Positions 8,395 to 17,332 are shown, numbered from the stretch's first letter. The stretch: 64,000 nt of DNA from Thiosocius teredinicola (GCF_002009425.1 NZ_CP019936.1:2281297-2345296), one strand, 5' to 3'. The notes: generated by a model from the sequence alone, not told the origin. Translations and numbers: made by a program.

Positions 8395-9439
8395 TCCGAA
8401 CGTCGTTGGATGGGATATCGGCGGCGCCCACCTCAAGCTCGCCTGCTTCACTGCAGACGGCATGTTGTGCAAGGTCATCGAAAAGCCGACACCGATCTGG
8501 CAGGGGCTCGATACCCTGCAACGTGCGATCGACGACATCGAACAACAGGTGTCGCTGAAGGGCTGCACGCATTACCTGACGATGACGGCCGAGCTGGCCG
8601 ACCTGTTCGACGACCGGGCACAGGGCGTCGTCGAGATTGTCGACCTGGTGCGGCAGCGGTTTCCCGGAGCCTTGATTCGGGTCTTCGCCGGGCAGCAGGG
8701 GTTTGTTGATGCGCGCGATGTGGGCGGGCAGGTGGTCGCAATCGCATCGGCCAACTGGATGGCGACGGCCAAGTTTGTCGCAGCCTGTGTGCCGGATGCC
8801 TTGCTCGTCGATATCGGCAGTACAACGACCGATCTGGTGTTGTGCCGCCATGGTGACCTGGACTGCCGCGGCTATAGCGACAAAGCGCGTCTGGCCAGCG
8901 GCGAGCTGGTGTATTCGGGCGTGGTGCGCACACCGCTGATGGCCGTGGTAACCGAGATACCGTTCGCCGGCGATTGGCTGGCCACGGCCAATGAGCACTT
9001 CGCTACCTTGGCGGATGCCTATCGGATCATTGGCGCGCTGCCGCAGGATGTGGATCTGCACCCGACGGCAGACGGTCGCGACAAGAGCGTAAGCTCCAGC
9101 ATGCGTCGTCTGGCAAGGATGGTGGGTTGTGATCTGGCCGATGGCAGCACCGCGGCCTGGACCGAGGCAGCGCACTTTGTTGTTGAGCGCCACACCGACA
9201 GCCTGCTCAAGGCACTACGGCGTCAGCTCAGTCGCAACCCGCAAGCGGACTACCCGCTGGTGGGCGCCGGTGCCGGCCAGTTCCTGGTCGAGCGACTGGC
9301 CGGACTCACCGGACGCGCGTACATTCCGATTCAGGATCTGCCGGGTTTGGACCCGTCGGATGACAAGATCTCAGTCTGCGCGCCGGCGGTTGCGGTCGGC
9401 AAACTCGGCATGATGGAGCCCATGGCATGTGCCTGCTGA
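8384..9439 (+). CDS. mfnF: MfnF-like methanofuran synthase (hydantoinase/oxoprolinase-type ASKHA protein)
   Basis: This 351-residue protein belongs to the H4MPT-linked C1 family now linked to MfnF, which couples the aminomethylfuran unit to glutamyl-tyramine. Its N-terminus reads VVGWDIGGAHLKLA, an ATPase phosphate-binding loop. LLVDIGSTTTDLVLC near residue 143 is the second phosphate motif, and a third glycine-rich motif, PLVGAGAGQFLVERLAGL, lies near 287. The start is GTG at 8384 inside the end of mfnD, and the stop lies inside pabB, so the four-gene operon is translated with overlaps throughout. Confidence 0.85.
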   Translation: MSPDPNVVGWDIGGAHLKLACFTADGMLCKVIEKPTPIWQGLDTLQRAIDDIEQQVSLKGCTHYLTMTAELADLFDDRAQGVVEIVDLVRQRFPGALIRVFAGQQGFVDARDVGGQVVAIASANWMATAKFVAACVPDALLVDIGSTTTDLVLCRHGDLDCRGYSDKARLASGELVYSGVVRTPLMAVVTEIPFAGDWLATANEHFATLADAYRIIGALPQDVDLHPTADGRDKSVSSSMRRLARMVGCDLADGSTAAWTEAAHFVVERHTDSLLKALRRQLSRNPQADYPLVGAGAGQFLVERLAGLTGRAYIPIQDLPGLDPSDDKISVCAPAVAVGKLGMMEPMACAC

Positions 9440-10812
9440 CACAGCTTCCTTACCATCGCGACAGCGCACGCCTGTTCGCTGCGATCGCCGATCACCCGTG
9501 GGCGGTGTTTCTCGACAGCAGCCATCCGATGACCCAGTCGGGACGCTACGACATTCTCGCAGCCGATCCGTACATAACCTTGGCGACCTTCGGTGATGTC
9601 ACACACATCGAATCGGCAGACGGCATCAGCGAGCGTCGCGACGATCCGTTCGCCCTGGTGCGCGAGGTGCTGGGCGACACGGTAAGCAACGATACCGGTT
9701 TGCCGTTTTGTGGCGGTGCCATCGGCTGGTTCGGCTACGATCTGGGGCGTCGTGTCGAGCGATTGCCGGCGCTGGCCGCAGATGTCGAACAGCTACCGGA
9801 GATGGCGATCGGTATCTACGATTGGGCTGTGGTTGTCGATCACCGTCGCGCGCAAAGCTGGCTGGTCGGACAGGGAAGGGACCCTGCCACCCGGCGCAAC
9901 TGGTGGTCGTTGTTGCAACGCTTTCGGCGTCCCGCATCGCCTGCCAATACCACGCCTTTCCGCATCACAGGGCCGGTACGCTCGAACATGGATCGCGCGG
10001 CCTACGGCAAGGCGTTTGAACACATCAAACAATACATACGCGACGGAGACTGCTACCAGGTCAACTTCGCCCAGCGCTTTGCCGCGCCGGCCCAGGGCGA
10101 CGGCTGGCATGCCTATGAACAGCTTCGCCGACTGAATCCGGCGCCGTTTGCGGCGTTCGTCAACTCGCCCTATGGGCAGGTACTCAGCTCGTCGCCGGAA
10201 CGCCTGCTGCGCCTGCATGGCGACACCGTCGAGACCCGGCCGATCAAGGGTACGCGCGCACGCGGCGACACCCCCGAGGGCGATTCGGCGCTGGCACAGG
10301 AACTGGCGAACAGCACCAAGGATCAGGCCGAGAACCTGATGATCGTCGACCTGCTGCGCAACGACATCGGTCGCGTATGCGAACCGGGAACCGTCAAGGT
10401 GCCGCAGCTGTTCAAGGTCGAGAGCTATGCGACGGTGCATCACCTGGTCAGTACGATTACGGGCAGGCTGGCGCAGGGCGAAGACGCAATGTCGTTGTTG
10501 CGTGCCTGTTTTCCGGGCGGCTCGATCACCGGCGCACCGAAGATCCGCGCGATGGAGATCATCGAAGAGCTGGAACCGAACCGGCGTGGTCTCTATTGCG
10601 GCTCTATCGCCTACATCGGCTTCGATGGCGCGATGGATGCCAACATCACCATCCGGACCCTGGTCTACAATCAGGGCCTGATCCGCTGTTGGGCCGGCGG
10701 CGGCATCGTGCATGATTCCGATGTCGATGCCGAGTACCAGGAAACCTTCGACAAGGCGGCGGCCATGCTACGTCTGTTGCAGAGCGAACGATTTGCCGAT
10801 GTGGGTGGTTAA
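9427..10812 (+). CDS. pabB: Aminodeoxychorismate synthase component I
   Basis: PabB converts chorismate to 4-amino-4-deoxychorismate with ammonia from PabA, on the way to p-aminobenzoate. The 461-residue length is normal for a stand-alone component I. The C-terminal chorismate-binding domain has RPIKGTRARG (the Lys marks PabB rather than TrpE), IVDLLRNDIGRVCEPGTV and FPGGSITGAPKIRAMEIIEE. p-Aminobenzoate feeds folate and is also the precursor joined to PRPP in H4MPT synthesis, which explains its place between mfnF and mfnE. No PabA or PabC domain is fused. It overlaps mfnF by 13 bp and mfnE by 14 bp. Confidence 0.93.
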   Translation: MCLLTQLPYHRDSARLFAAIADHPWAVFLDSSHPMTQSGRYDILAADPYITLATFGDVTHIESADGISERRDDPFALVREVLGDTVSNDTGLPFCGGAIGWFGYDLGRRVERLPALAADVEQLPEMAIGIYDWAVVVDHRRAQSWLVGQGRDPATRRNWWSLLQRFRRPASPANTTPFRITGPVRSNMDRAAYGKAFEHIKQYIRDGDCYQVNFAQRFAAPAQGDGWHAYEQLRRLNPAPFAAFVNSPYGQVLSSSPERLLRLHGDTVETRPIKGTRARGDTPEGDSALAQELANSTKDQAENLMIVDLLRNDIGRVCEPGTVKVPQLFKVESYATVHHLVSTITGRLAQGEDAMSLLRACFPGGSITGAPKIRAMEIIEELEPNRRGLYCGSIAYIGFDGAMDANITIRTLVYNQGLIRCWAGGGIVHDSDVDAEYQETFDKAAAMLRLLQSERFADVGG

Positions 10813-11407
10813 GCTCGGCGGCAGCCTGTTCGACTCGCAATACCTGGTGGAGTGGTTGCAAGCCCTGGCCGATTCCGAGCACGAATCCGTTGTCGTCCCC
10901 GGCGGTGGACCGTTTGCCGATCAGGTGAGGGCGGCACAATCGCGCTGGCGCTTCTCTGACAAGGTTGCGCATCGCATGGCGCTAACGGCTATGCGCCAGA
11001 TGGGTGAGCTGATGTGCGGCTTGCATCCGGATTTCGTCGGTTGTGATTCGGTCGCTGCGCTACAAGCCGCGCAGTCGGCCAAGCGGATTCCGGTCTGGTA
11101 TCCCGAGGCGATGGCGGGCGAGGCACCGGACGTTCCCCAGGACTGGTCGGTGACGTCCGACAGTCTCGCTCTCTGGTTGGCTCAGCAACTCGGGGCCGAA
11201 GGTGTGCTGTTGGTTAAATCCGCACCGCTCAGTGACCCGGCAAAACCGCTTGCCGATCTTCAACACGACGGATTGATCGATGCGGCAGCCGATCGATTCA
11301 TTGCTGCCTTGGCGTGTCCGGTGTTGCTGGTACATCGAAGTGACAGCGCGCGACTCGATCATGTGCTCGACACCCTAGACCGGCCCGCGATGAGGCTTGT
11401 CGGTTAA
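10799..11407 (+). CDS. mfnE: MfnE-like aminomethylfuran phosphate kinase
   Basis: The 202-residue product starts MWVVKLGGSLFDS, the amino-acid-kinase phosphate loop, and has VVPGGGPFADQVR near residue 30 and LLVKSAPL near 138. MfnE phosphorylates [5-(aminomethyl)furan-3-yl]methyl phosphate to the diphosphate used by MfnF, and both enzymes are encoded here. Length and the short kinase fold fit. I chose the ATG at 10799 because the kinase motif begins there and it overlaps pabB by 14 bp; the frame is open further upstream inside pabB. It ends 7 bp before the convergent AdoMet-decarboxylase-like gene with no visible terminator. Confidence 0.83.
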   Translation: MWVVKLGGSLFDSQYLVEWLQALADSEHESVVVPGGGPFADQVRAAQSRWRFSDKVAHRMALTAMRQMGELMCGLHPDFVGCDSVAALQAAQSAKRIPVWYPEAMAGEAPDVPQDWSVTSDSLALWLAQQLGAEGVLLVKSAPLSDPAKPLADLQHDGLIDAAADRFIAALACPVLLVHRSDSARLDHVLDTLDRPAMRLVG

Positions 11408-11414
11408 GCGCTAC

Positions 11415-11765
11415 TCAGACTTCGCGAACCTCGAACGACTGTGCATTGAACTGGGTGCAGACGAAGTCGACGCAGCGTGCGACATCGAAGGCCTTGCATG
11501 AGTACACATCGAGGGTGAAGAAGCGCGAGGCCGACCAGGTATACAGCGAGCAGCCGGATTCCGCCCACGCCTGAAAGCCGCCGACGCCATGATGCAGATC
11601 GCTGACGGCGTCCGGTGAAAATACCAGTGTTTCGGCAATGCGGGTCATGCCGAGGTGGTCGGTCAGCCCCGCCAGGAAATTGCGCACGCAGTGCTCGTCC
11701 ATCGTCTGCAATTCGTAGAATCCTTCGATGATGAGACGTTGCCGACGGATGTCGGGGCAGATCAC
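11415..11765 (-). CDS. AdoMet-decarboxylase-like (SpeD/SpeH-fold) protein lacking the processing histidine
   Basis: The 116-residue protein aligns with prokaryotic AdoMet decarboxylase across WAESGCSLYTW and FFTLDVYSCKAFD. Glu69-Ser70, the self-cleavage site that forms pyruvoyl in true enzymes, is present, and Cys90 sits exactly 20 residues after Ser70 as in the Thermotoga enzyme. The processing His, five residues after the Ser, is Tyr75, and the usual ESH is ESG. It is the last gene of the fhc/mfn operon and overlaps mfnB by GTGA, which fixes the GTG start at 11765. It probably acts in the MFR/H4MPT pathway, perhaps as a decarboxylase, rather than in polyamine synthesis. Confidence 0.7.
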   Translation of the reverse strand: MICPDIRRQRLIIEGFYELQTMDEHCVRNFLAGLTDHLGMTRIAETLVFSPDAVSDLHHGVGGFQAWAESGCSLYTWSASRFFTLDVYSCKAFDVARCVDFVCTQFNAQSFEVREV

Positions 11766-12478
11766 AGTTGATTCACTGCCAGGTTGTCGCGCCGGTGCGG
11801 CGCCTGGTGTGCATGGATGGCATCCCTTACTGCCGCGATGGCCTGAGAATCCACCGCCGTGTGACGTTCGCCTCGGCACAGCGCACCGCGGAAACCCAGA
11901 TAGCCCGGCCGCAGTGGCAAGAGCTGGGGGATATCGTCCCGACGCAGGCCGCCGGCCAAACCGCACAGCAGACCGCGTGCGTTTACACGTTGAACAAACT
12001 GACGAATCTTGGCGAGCGGCCAGACCTCGGTCAGTCGGCCGCGATGCTTGTCTGCCGTATCGAGCATGATGCCTGCACAGCCAGCGTCGGCCAGCATCGA
12101 CAACAGCGGTAATGGATCGAAGCGGTCGATGAAGCAGACAGCGACCAAGCGGTGTCGCTGCGCCAGTTCGCCGATCACGGCGGTTTGCGATCGCAGTTGT
12201 TGCTCGCTGAACACGCCGAACTTGACGTAGTCGACACCGCAGTCGGCGATGCGGCTGATTGCGCGTCGCAACTGGTGGATGCCGGACGCAATATCGCCGC
12301 TGGTTGCACTCACCGGACGGCGACCGCCAACGTATTCCACGATGAGCCGGATCGTTTCGGTGTCGAGTGCGCCGAGCGCCCCGCGAGTGGGGTCTTTGCA
12401 GTCGATCAGGTCGGCGTTACCTTGCAAGGCCTGCGCGGCTTCGTCGACCGAACAGACGCTGGCCAACATTCCGGTCAT
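11762..12478 (-). CDS. mfnB: (5-formylfuran-3-yl)methyl phosphate synthase
   Basis: MfnB makes the furan ring of methanofuran from two glyceraldehyde-3-phosphate molecules. The 238-residue product starts MTGMLASVCSVDEA. Lys28 in LIDCKDPTRGALGAL and Lys86 in VDYVKFGVF correspond to the two active-site lysines reported for the Methanocaldococcus enzyme. I chose the ATG at 12478, which overlaps the DUF447 stop as ATGA; the frame is open 16 codons further upstream. The end overlaps the AdoMet-decarboxylase-like gene. With mfnD, mfnE and mfnF across the convergent junction, most of the bacterial MFR pathway is present. Confidence 0.88.
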   Translation of the reverse strand: MTGMLASVCSVDEAAQALQGNADLIDCKDPTRGALGALDTETIRLIVEYVGGRRPVSATSGDIASGIHQLRRAISRIADCGVDYVKFGVFSEQQLRSQTAVIGELAQRHRLVAVCFIDRFDPLPLLSMLADAGCAGIMLDTADKHRGRLTEVWPLAKIRQFVQRVNARGLLCGLAGGLRRDDIPQLLPLRPGYLGFRGALCRGERHTAVDSQAIAAVRDAIHAHQAPHRRDNLAVNQL

Positions 12479-13056
12479 GCACAATCCTTGCGGTGCGCCT
12501 CTACGCTCTGCATCAACCATTGCCATGCTTCGAGTTCCTTATCACCGGCGGTTTTGTCGATCGCGATCTTCAGGTACTCGATCTCACGGTCGACCTTGTC
12601 TGCCGACAACATACCTAAACGGCTCACCAGGATCGCGAGTTCAAGCACCGCAGCTTGAGCGCGATTGTATCCGGAAAACGGACGGTGATTGACCTCGTGG
12701 ACAACGTCACAAAACAGGCGCGGACGTTGTTTATCGTCCTCGACCTTCGCCAGCTTCAGTTCGCGGTGTGCGAGCACGCCGGCCAGCCGCCATCCGGGCA
12801 CCTCGTCACATGCTTCGAGCGGCCAGTCGCGTCGCCCGGTCAGGCAACCCGCATAGATACGCACATCGTCGGTCGTGTTGATACTGGCGTGGTGCTCGCG
12901 CAGCAGATTGTCCAGCGTGCGCGATGGCTTGAACGGGGCAATCAGCCACTGCTGCTCGCGTTGGCGCAGTCCCATCGGCGCAATGTGCGCCGTACCGTCT
13001 TCGTTGCGTGTGACCAGCAGTATTTCGTGGATCCGTTCACTCATCGGGCTGCTCAA
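12475..13056 (-). CDS. DUF447 family protein (flavin-reductase-like split barrel)
   Basis: The 193-residue protein opens with ILLVTRNEDGTAHIAPMGL, the first strands of an FMN-binding split barrel, followed by TDDVRIYAGCLTG and an alpha-helical C-terminal part rich in charged residues. DUF447 proteins recur beside fhc and mfn genes in H4MPT methylotrophs and in methanogens, but I know of no proven reaction. Its ATG overlaps the fhcA stop by 4 bp and its stop overlaps the mfnB ATG. A role in MFR or pterin redox chemistry is inference from context. Confidence 0.75.
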   Translation of the reverse strand: MSSPMSERIHEILLVTRNEDGTAHIAPMGLRQREQQWLIAPFKPSRTLDNLLREHHASINTTDDVRIYAGCLTGRRDWPLEACDEVPGWRLAGVLAHRELKLAKVEDDKQRPRLFCDVVHEVNHRPFSGYNRAQAAVLELAILVSRLGMLSADKVDREIEYLKIAIDKTAGDKELEAWQWLMQSVEAHRKDCA

Positions 13057-14687
13057 TGCACCACGAGTTCGCTGCCGAGCGTTTCTTGCATCTGATCGCC
13101 GCTGAGTTTGAAGGCCTCCATGTCGACCAGATGATAGCGATCGAAATAGTTACCGATCGAGCGTTCAATGTCGGTCGAGAACTCGGGCGCCACGGCATGC
13201 GTCTTGCCGAAACAATTGCGTGTGACCCGGCCGTGCTCGACGACCTTCTGCCCGTCCTTAAACAGCAGGTGCGCACGCGCGAACATCGCCGCCTTGTCGT
13301 CCTGTTCTTCGTACACCGCGATATCGGCGACGGCACCGGGTGCAAGATGGCCGCGGTCGGCAAGTCCAAGCAACCTGGCCGGTGCGGCGCGCGTCATGAT
13401 GGCGATGTCGTTGAGATCGTATTCGCGGTCGAGATGACGCAGCAGGCAGATATCCGCGGCCTCGGCGTTGATATCCGACAGCCAACGGTTGCGGTAGTCG
13501 CGGTCCATCAACAGCCGGAACAATTCCGGGTAGGCGGTGAACGGTGCGCCGTTCGGGTGGTCGGTGGTGAAGAACAGCCGCCAGGGATCGTCCGCCAGCA
13601 GGAACAGCTCGAGCCCGATTGCCCACTGCAGGGCGTTGACGAAGTTTCGCTGGCGGTACTTGAACGGCACGATACCGCCGCCACCGTCCTCGCTCTCCCA
13701 AATCACCCACTTGTTCGGATTGGCGATGCCGCGTGCTTCGAACTGGCGCAATACGTCGCCCGAGATCGTCACCGTCTGGCCGAACAGTACCTGGCCTACA
13801 TCCATCGTGATGTTGGCATGCGCATTGAATTTGTCGGCCAGCGCACTGGCGCCGGACGAGAAGCCGCGATCGCCTTCATCGCCGTAGCCATAGAACTGTA
13901 CGTGGGCGAGGTGCATCGGCAGACCGTCGGCCGCGTCGATGGTGTTCAACGCCGTCTGCACGTTGCCGGCGACGCCGAGATTGTTGCAATGGACATGCAC
14001 CGGATGCGCGATACCCAGCTGCACCACGGCACGCTGCACGGCGTTGAGGATCGTGCGTGAGCTGACGCCGTACATCGGCACCTCTTCATCGAGGCTCATG
14101 TGACGTTGATTGAACTTGAAGGCCGTAGCACCGCCGGCGTTGATCACCTTGACCCCAAGGCACTGGGTCGCATGGATGACCCAGCCGATATAGTCGGTGA
14201 CCTGCTGCGGGTCGGCGCGATCGCGCAGAAGACGCAGCAGAAAGTCGTCGTTGCCGACGATCGCCAAGCCTGCTTTGTCGATGATCGGGATGTCGGCCAG
14301 TTCGGCATGCGCCTGCGCAGCGTTGATCGGCAACACCGCAGGCTCGACCACAAAGGTGAATCCCATCTCGGCATAGCGATAACCGGTGTCGAAGGTCGAC
14401 CACTTGGCGCCGGCGAACGGCAGGCGCGCATAACGTGCGCGTTCGGCGAGGTGTTGTTCGGGCAGCAGCGCGCGTGCGGTGTTGACGTTGCCACCGGCGA
14501 TATGGCTGTGGATATCGATTGCGCCAGCCATCACGATCTTGCCGCGCAGATCGATCGTCGCATCAGCCTCGCGTGGATCTTGCGGGGGTTCGCAGATCAG
14601 GCCGTCGCGAAACCAGATATCGGTGACTTCGCCATTGACGTTGTTGGCCGGGTCGAACACCCGACCGCCCGTGAGTCTAGTCAGCAT
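13053..14687 (-). CDS. fhcA: Formyltransferase/hydrolase complex subunit A
   Basis: FhcA is the amidohydrolase subunit that hydrolyses the formyl group from formyl-methylofuran to formate. The 544-residue length fits FhcA/FmdA. Metal-binding residues are visible as IDIHSHIAGG (H60, H62), HVHCNNLGV near residue 235, NAHANITMDVG near 290 and FTTDHPNGAPFTAYPE near 375. It overlaps fhcB by 11 bp. In known operons fhcD and fhcC usually follow, but here a DUF447 gene follows directly, so the remaining two subunits must be encoded elsewhere. Confidence 0.94.
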   Translation of the reverse strand: MLTRLTGGRVFDPANNVNGEVTDIWFRDGLICEPPQDPREADATIDLRGKIVMAGAIDIHSHIAGGNVNTARALLPEQHLAERARYARLPFAGAKWSTFDTGYRYAEMGFTFVVEPAVLPINAAQAHAELADIPIIDKAGLAIVGNDDFLLRLLRDRADPQQVTDYIGWVIHATQCLGVKVINAGGATAFKFNQRHMSLDEEVPMYGVSSRTILNAVQRAVVQLGIAHPVHVHCNNLGVAGNVQTALNTIDAADGLPMHLAHVQFYGYGDEGDRGFSSGASALADKFNAHANITMDVGQVLFGQTVTISGDVLRQFEARGIANPNKWVIWESEDGGGGIVPFKYRQRNFVNALQWAIGLELFLLADDPWRLFFTTDHPNGAPFTAYPELFRLLMDRDYRNRWLSDINAEAADICLLRHLDREYDLNDIAIMTRAAPARLLGLADRGHLAPGAVADIAVYEEQDDKAAMFARAHLLFKDGQKVVEHGRVTRNCFGKTHAVAPEFSTDIERSIGNYFDRYHLVDMEAFKLSGDQMQETLGSELVVH

Positions 14688-15906
14688 CGGCTACACCGTT
14701 CGCGAAGTGGTTGGCTGCGATCTGTCGACACAGATCGAGCGAACCCGGTAGACCGCTGTCGACGATCGATGTCAGCGGGACCATCCGCAGACCGTCGGCG
14801 CGATGGATGAAACCCGCACGCTGCACGCCGGGTACGGAGACCGGCAGGAAGACCTCCGGTGGTTGGTCGGCGAACGCCATTGCCGGATGACCGATCACGA
14901 TAGTGGGCTGCTCGACCGCCGGTGGCCGCTGCTCACTGAGGCTGCCGACCCAGACCATGAGGTCCGCTTCGCCGTCGGCCAACAGGCGCGCCGCGGCGTT
15001 GCGTTGCAGGTCTTGCTGCGGATAGCCACGATTGAACGCCGTGCGGATACCGAAGCCGTTGTGCCAAGCGGCGACCATCTGTGCCGACACGCTGCCGATA
15101 TCACCACCGAGCAGCAGCAGTGCGGCCCGCCGTTCATGGCTGAGGTCGCGTACCAGGCCGCTTGCGGCGCGCAGCACCAGTTCTGTGGATTCGTTGTCGA
15201 CAGCGCCGATCAGGATCACCGGATAACGTGCGTCGGCCATCTTGCGGTGCAGGCGTCGGGCGTCTTCGGAGGCATCGGGCAGCGGACGCTGGTGGAACAG
15301 GGCGCGTACTTCACCCAGGATCGATACCCGCTTATCGGCGAGCGTGACGACCTCGGCCGGTTGCTCTGCATGCAGACGACCATTGGCCGAGAACAGCTTC
15401 TCCTGCAATCGAGGATGGGTCTCGTCGAGCCGGTTGGCGACGATGACGATCAGGTCGGCGCGGTTGCGTACCTCGCCGAGGCTGGTGATCTGCCACCCGC
15501 TGTCCTGCAGCACGCTCAGTTGCTCGGCGATGGTGTCGCCCGAACGGTGATCGACCACGCCGCCGAAACAGGCCGCCAGGTGCAGCGCGGCGCGGCAGTC
15601 TTGCAGATCGCCGACCAGGCCGTGGATCACCGGAAGGCGGGCGTTCTGCAGTAACTGCCTGGCATGCTCGACCGCCTCGTCGAGCGTGCAATCGCGACCC
15701 TTGATCTGTGGATGCGCTTGGCCGTTCGACAGCGCGGTGTTGAACCCCGTTACGGCCCTGCGGCATGGAATCTGCTCAGTGGACAAAGGGGTGTTGTGTA
15801 CCGGCCGTGACAAATCGTCACAGGCCAGCGCGCAAAACGGGCAGGCGATCGTCGCACGGCCGTTCACAGCAGGGCTCATCGTGGTGTTATCGTCGGTTGC
15901 GGACAT
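14677..15906 (-). CDS. fhcB: Formyltransferase/hydrolase complex subunit B
   Basis: FhcB is related to the tungsten/molybdenum subunit FmdB of archaeal formylmethanofuran dehydrogenase, but in methylotrophs it is structural rather than a formate dehydrogenase. The 409-residue product keeps an N-terminal cysteine motif CPFCALACDD (C22, C25, C29) with a fourth candidate at C48. FmdB uses this pattern for an iron-sulfur cluster; whether it is loaded here is unknown. Segments such as HGLVGDLQDCRAALHLA and ADLMVWVGSLSE fit the family. The start is ATG at 15906 with a weak ribosome site, 31 bp after the upstream gene. Confidence 0.88.
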   Translation of the reverse strand: MSATDDNTTMSPAVNGRATIACPFCALACDDLSRPVHNTPLSTEQIPCRRAVTGFNTALSNGQAHPQIKGRDCTLDEAVEHARQLLQNARLPVIHGLVGDLQDCRAALHLAACFGGVVDHRSGDTIAEQLSVLQDSGWQITSLGEVRNRADLIVIVANRLDETHPRLQEKLFSANGRLHAEQPAEVVTLADKRVSILGEVRALFHQRPLPDASEDARRLHRKMADARYPVILIGAVDNESTELVLRAASGLVRDLSHERRAALLLLGGDIGSVSAQMVAAWHNGFGIRTAFNRGYPQQDLQRNAAARLLADGEADLMVWVGSLSEQRPPAVEQPTIVIGHPAMAFADQPPEVFLPVSVPGVQRAGFIHRADGLRMVPLTSIVDSGLPGSLDLCRQIAANHFANGVADAD

Positions 15907-15937
15907 GATGCATAGCTTTGAGCAAGAGCCGGGCCAA

Positions 15938-17332
15938 TCATTTCGAGGGATTCGTCTTCTTGGTCGATGCGGCCTCGGTGTATTGCGTCATGTCCTCGCT
16001 CTGCGGCGGCGTCGCCGCGCCCCACGTGAGAGGGTTGTCCTGCGTGTAGCGTTTGCCCAGTTGCAGCGCGATCTGCGCCCGGGCGAGTTCCACGCCGAGG
16101 TAGAAGGCGTGGCCCGCATCGTCGTCGACGCCGAGCTGCGGATAGGCATCGAACGGGTCGGCCACGACCTGCTTCATCTCGCGATTATAGATATGCACCC
16201 CGTCATCATTGACCTGGATACGAAAGTTGCGGTCCTTGACCGCGGCTGCCGCTTCGTCGATCTCGGCGGTCGAATAGGGAAAAGGTTTGCGCTCGTGCAG
16301 CCCGGTCAGGCCGGGGTGCAAACGTTTGGGCAGGGTCTGTTCCTCGCGCGCGCGAAACATCACGCGTCTTGCCAGGTCGGCTTCGCGCACGGCTGAGCGG
16401 CAATGCGGGCTGACTTCGGTGGTCAGCACTGCCTTGGCATGCAGTTCTGAAATGATGCCGAACAGCAGCGCATTGATGCCGCAGGTATCCGCCTCGGTGA
16501 GCTCGGTCAGATTGCCGACCCCCATCATGATCTCGGCCGTCGGCATGCGCTTTCGGGTCTCGTGGTAACGGACGATCGCCTCGGTGAAACCGAAATGGAT
16601 CGGGTCGAGGATCGGGTCGACCAGGCAGGCCCGCCCGTCGGCACGCAGTTGCTCCCACGCGCGTTGCATGCTGTCCAGATCGCCGGGAACCGCCGGGATA
16701 ATGATCGGCACCGAAGGCACCTGGCCGGCGATCCACAGATTGTGTTCATTGAGACTGAGCAGGTAGTCGGCGCCGGCCTTGCCGCCGGCAAGCAGTTCGT
16801 CTTCCTGCATCGAGTCGACGCTGACCTTGAACCCCTCGGCCTTCAGGCATCGCACACTGTCGGCCAGATGCGCGAAGGGTTCGCCGGGCAGGCAGCCGAG
16901 GTCGATGACATCGGCGCCGTCGTCGCGGAACCGCTGAGCACGCGCCACGATGGCGTCGATCGACATCTGCGGCGCGTCGACGATCTCGGCGAAGATCAGC
17001 ACATCGTGTTGGCTGAGATCGACGGGCTTGCCCGAATGACCCAGCCATTCGGGCAGGTCGCGCAGTTCTTCCGGTCCGCGCTCAAAGGTCACGCCGAAGG
17101 TTTGCGAGAGGTCGTCCAGATCGCCGCGGCAACGCCCCGGGATGATCACACGGTCGGCAGTGCCCGCATCTTCGAGGCGGCGTTTGATCATGTCGCCGGT
17201 CATCAGCGCGGCTACCTTGAGGCCGAGTTCGCGCACCTCCCAGGTGAAGTCGACGGACTCCATATCCTGCAACACGCGGCGTAGCGATGGGCCGGCGAGG
17301 GTGCCGGTCAGAAAGAGGAGATGTTCCGACAC
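15938..17332 (-). CDS. Dihydropteroate-synthase-related protein of the H4MPT cluster
   Basis: This 464-residue protein has an N-terminal region unique to the H4MPT-linked group and a central TIM barrel resembling dihydropteroate synthase: LIFAEIVDAPQM near residue 132, DDGADVIDLGCLPGEPF near 160, KVSVDSMQ near 190 and DPIHFGFTEA near 265. True DHPS joins pABA to a pterin; H4MPT synthesis instead uses a pABA-riboside, so this protein may act on that branch, which is unproven. I chose the GTG at 17332 because the first strand (HLLFLTGTLAGPSLRRVL) starts there; it overlaps the flavoprotein gene by 25 bp. Upstream open frame to 17800 is the opposite reading of that gene. Confidence 0.78.
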   Translation of the reverse strand: MSEHLLFLTGTLAGPSLRRVLQDMESVDFTWEVRELGLKVAALMTGDMIKRRLEDAGTADRVIIPGRCRGDLDDLSQTFGVTFERGPEELRDLPEWLGHSGKPVDLSQHDVLIFAEIVDAPQMSIDAIVARAQRFRDDGADVIDLGCLPGEPFAHLADSVRCLKAEGFKVSVDSMQEDELLAGGKAGADYLLSLNEHNLWIAGQVPSVPIIIPAVPGDLDSMQRAWEQLRADGRACLVDPILDPIHFGFTEAIVRYHETRKRMPTAEIMMGVGNLTELTEADTCGINALLFGIISELHAKAVLTTEVSPHCRSAVREADLARRVMFRAREEQTLPKRLHPGLTGLHERKPFPYSTAEIDEAAAAVKDRNFRIQVNDDGVHIYNREMKQVVADPFDAYPQLGVDDDAGHAFYLGVELARAQIALQLGKRYTQDNPLTWGAATPPQSEDMTQYTEAASTKKTNPSK

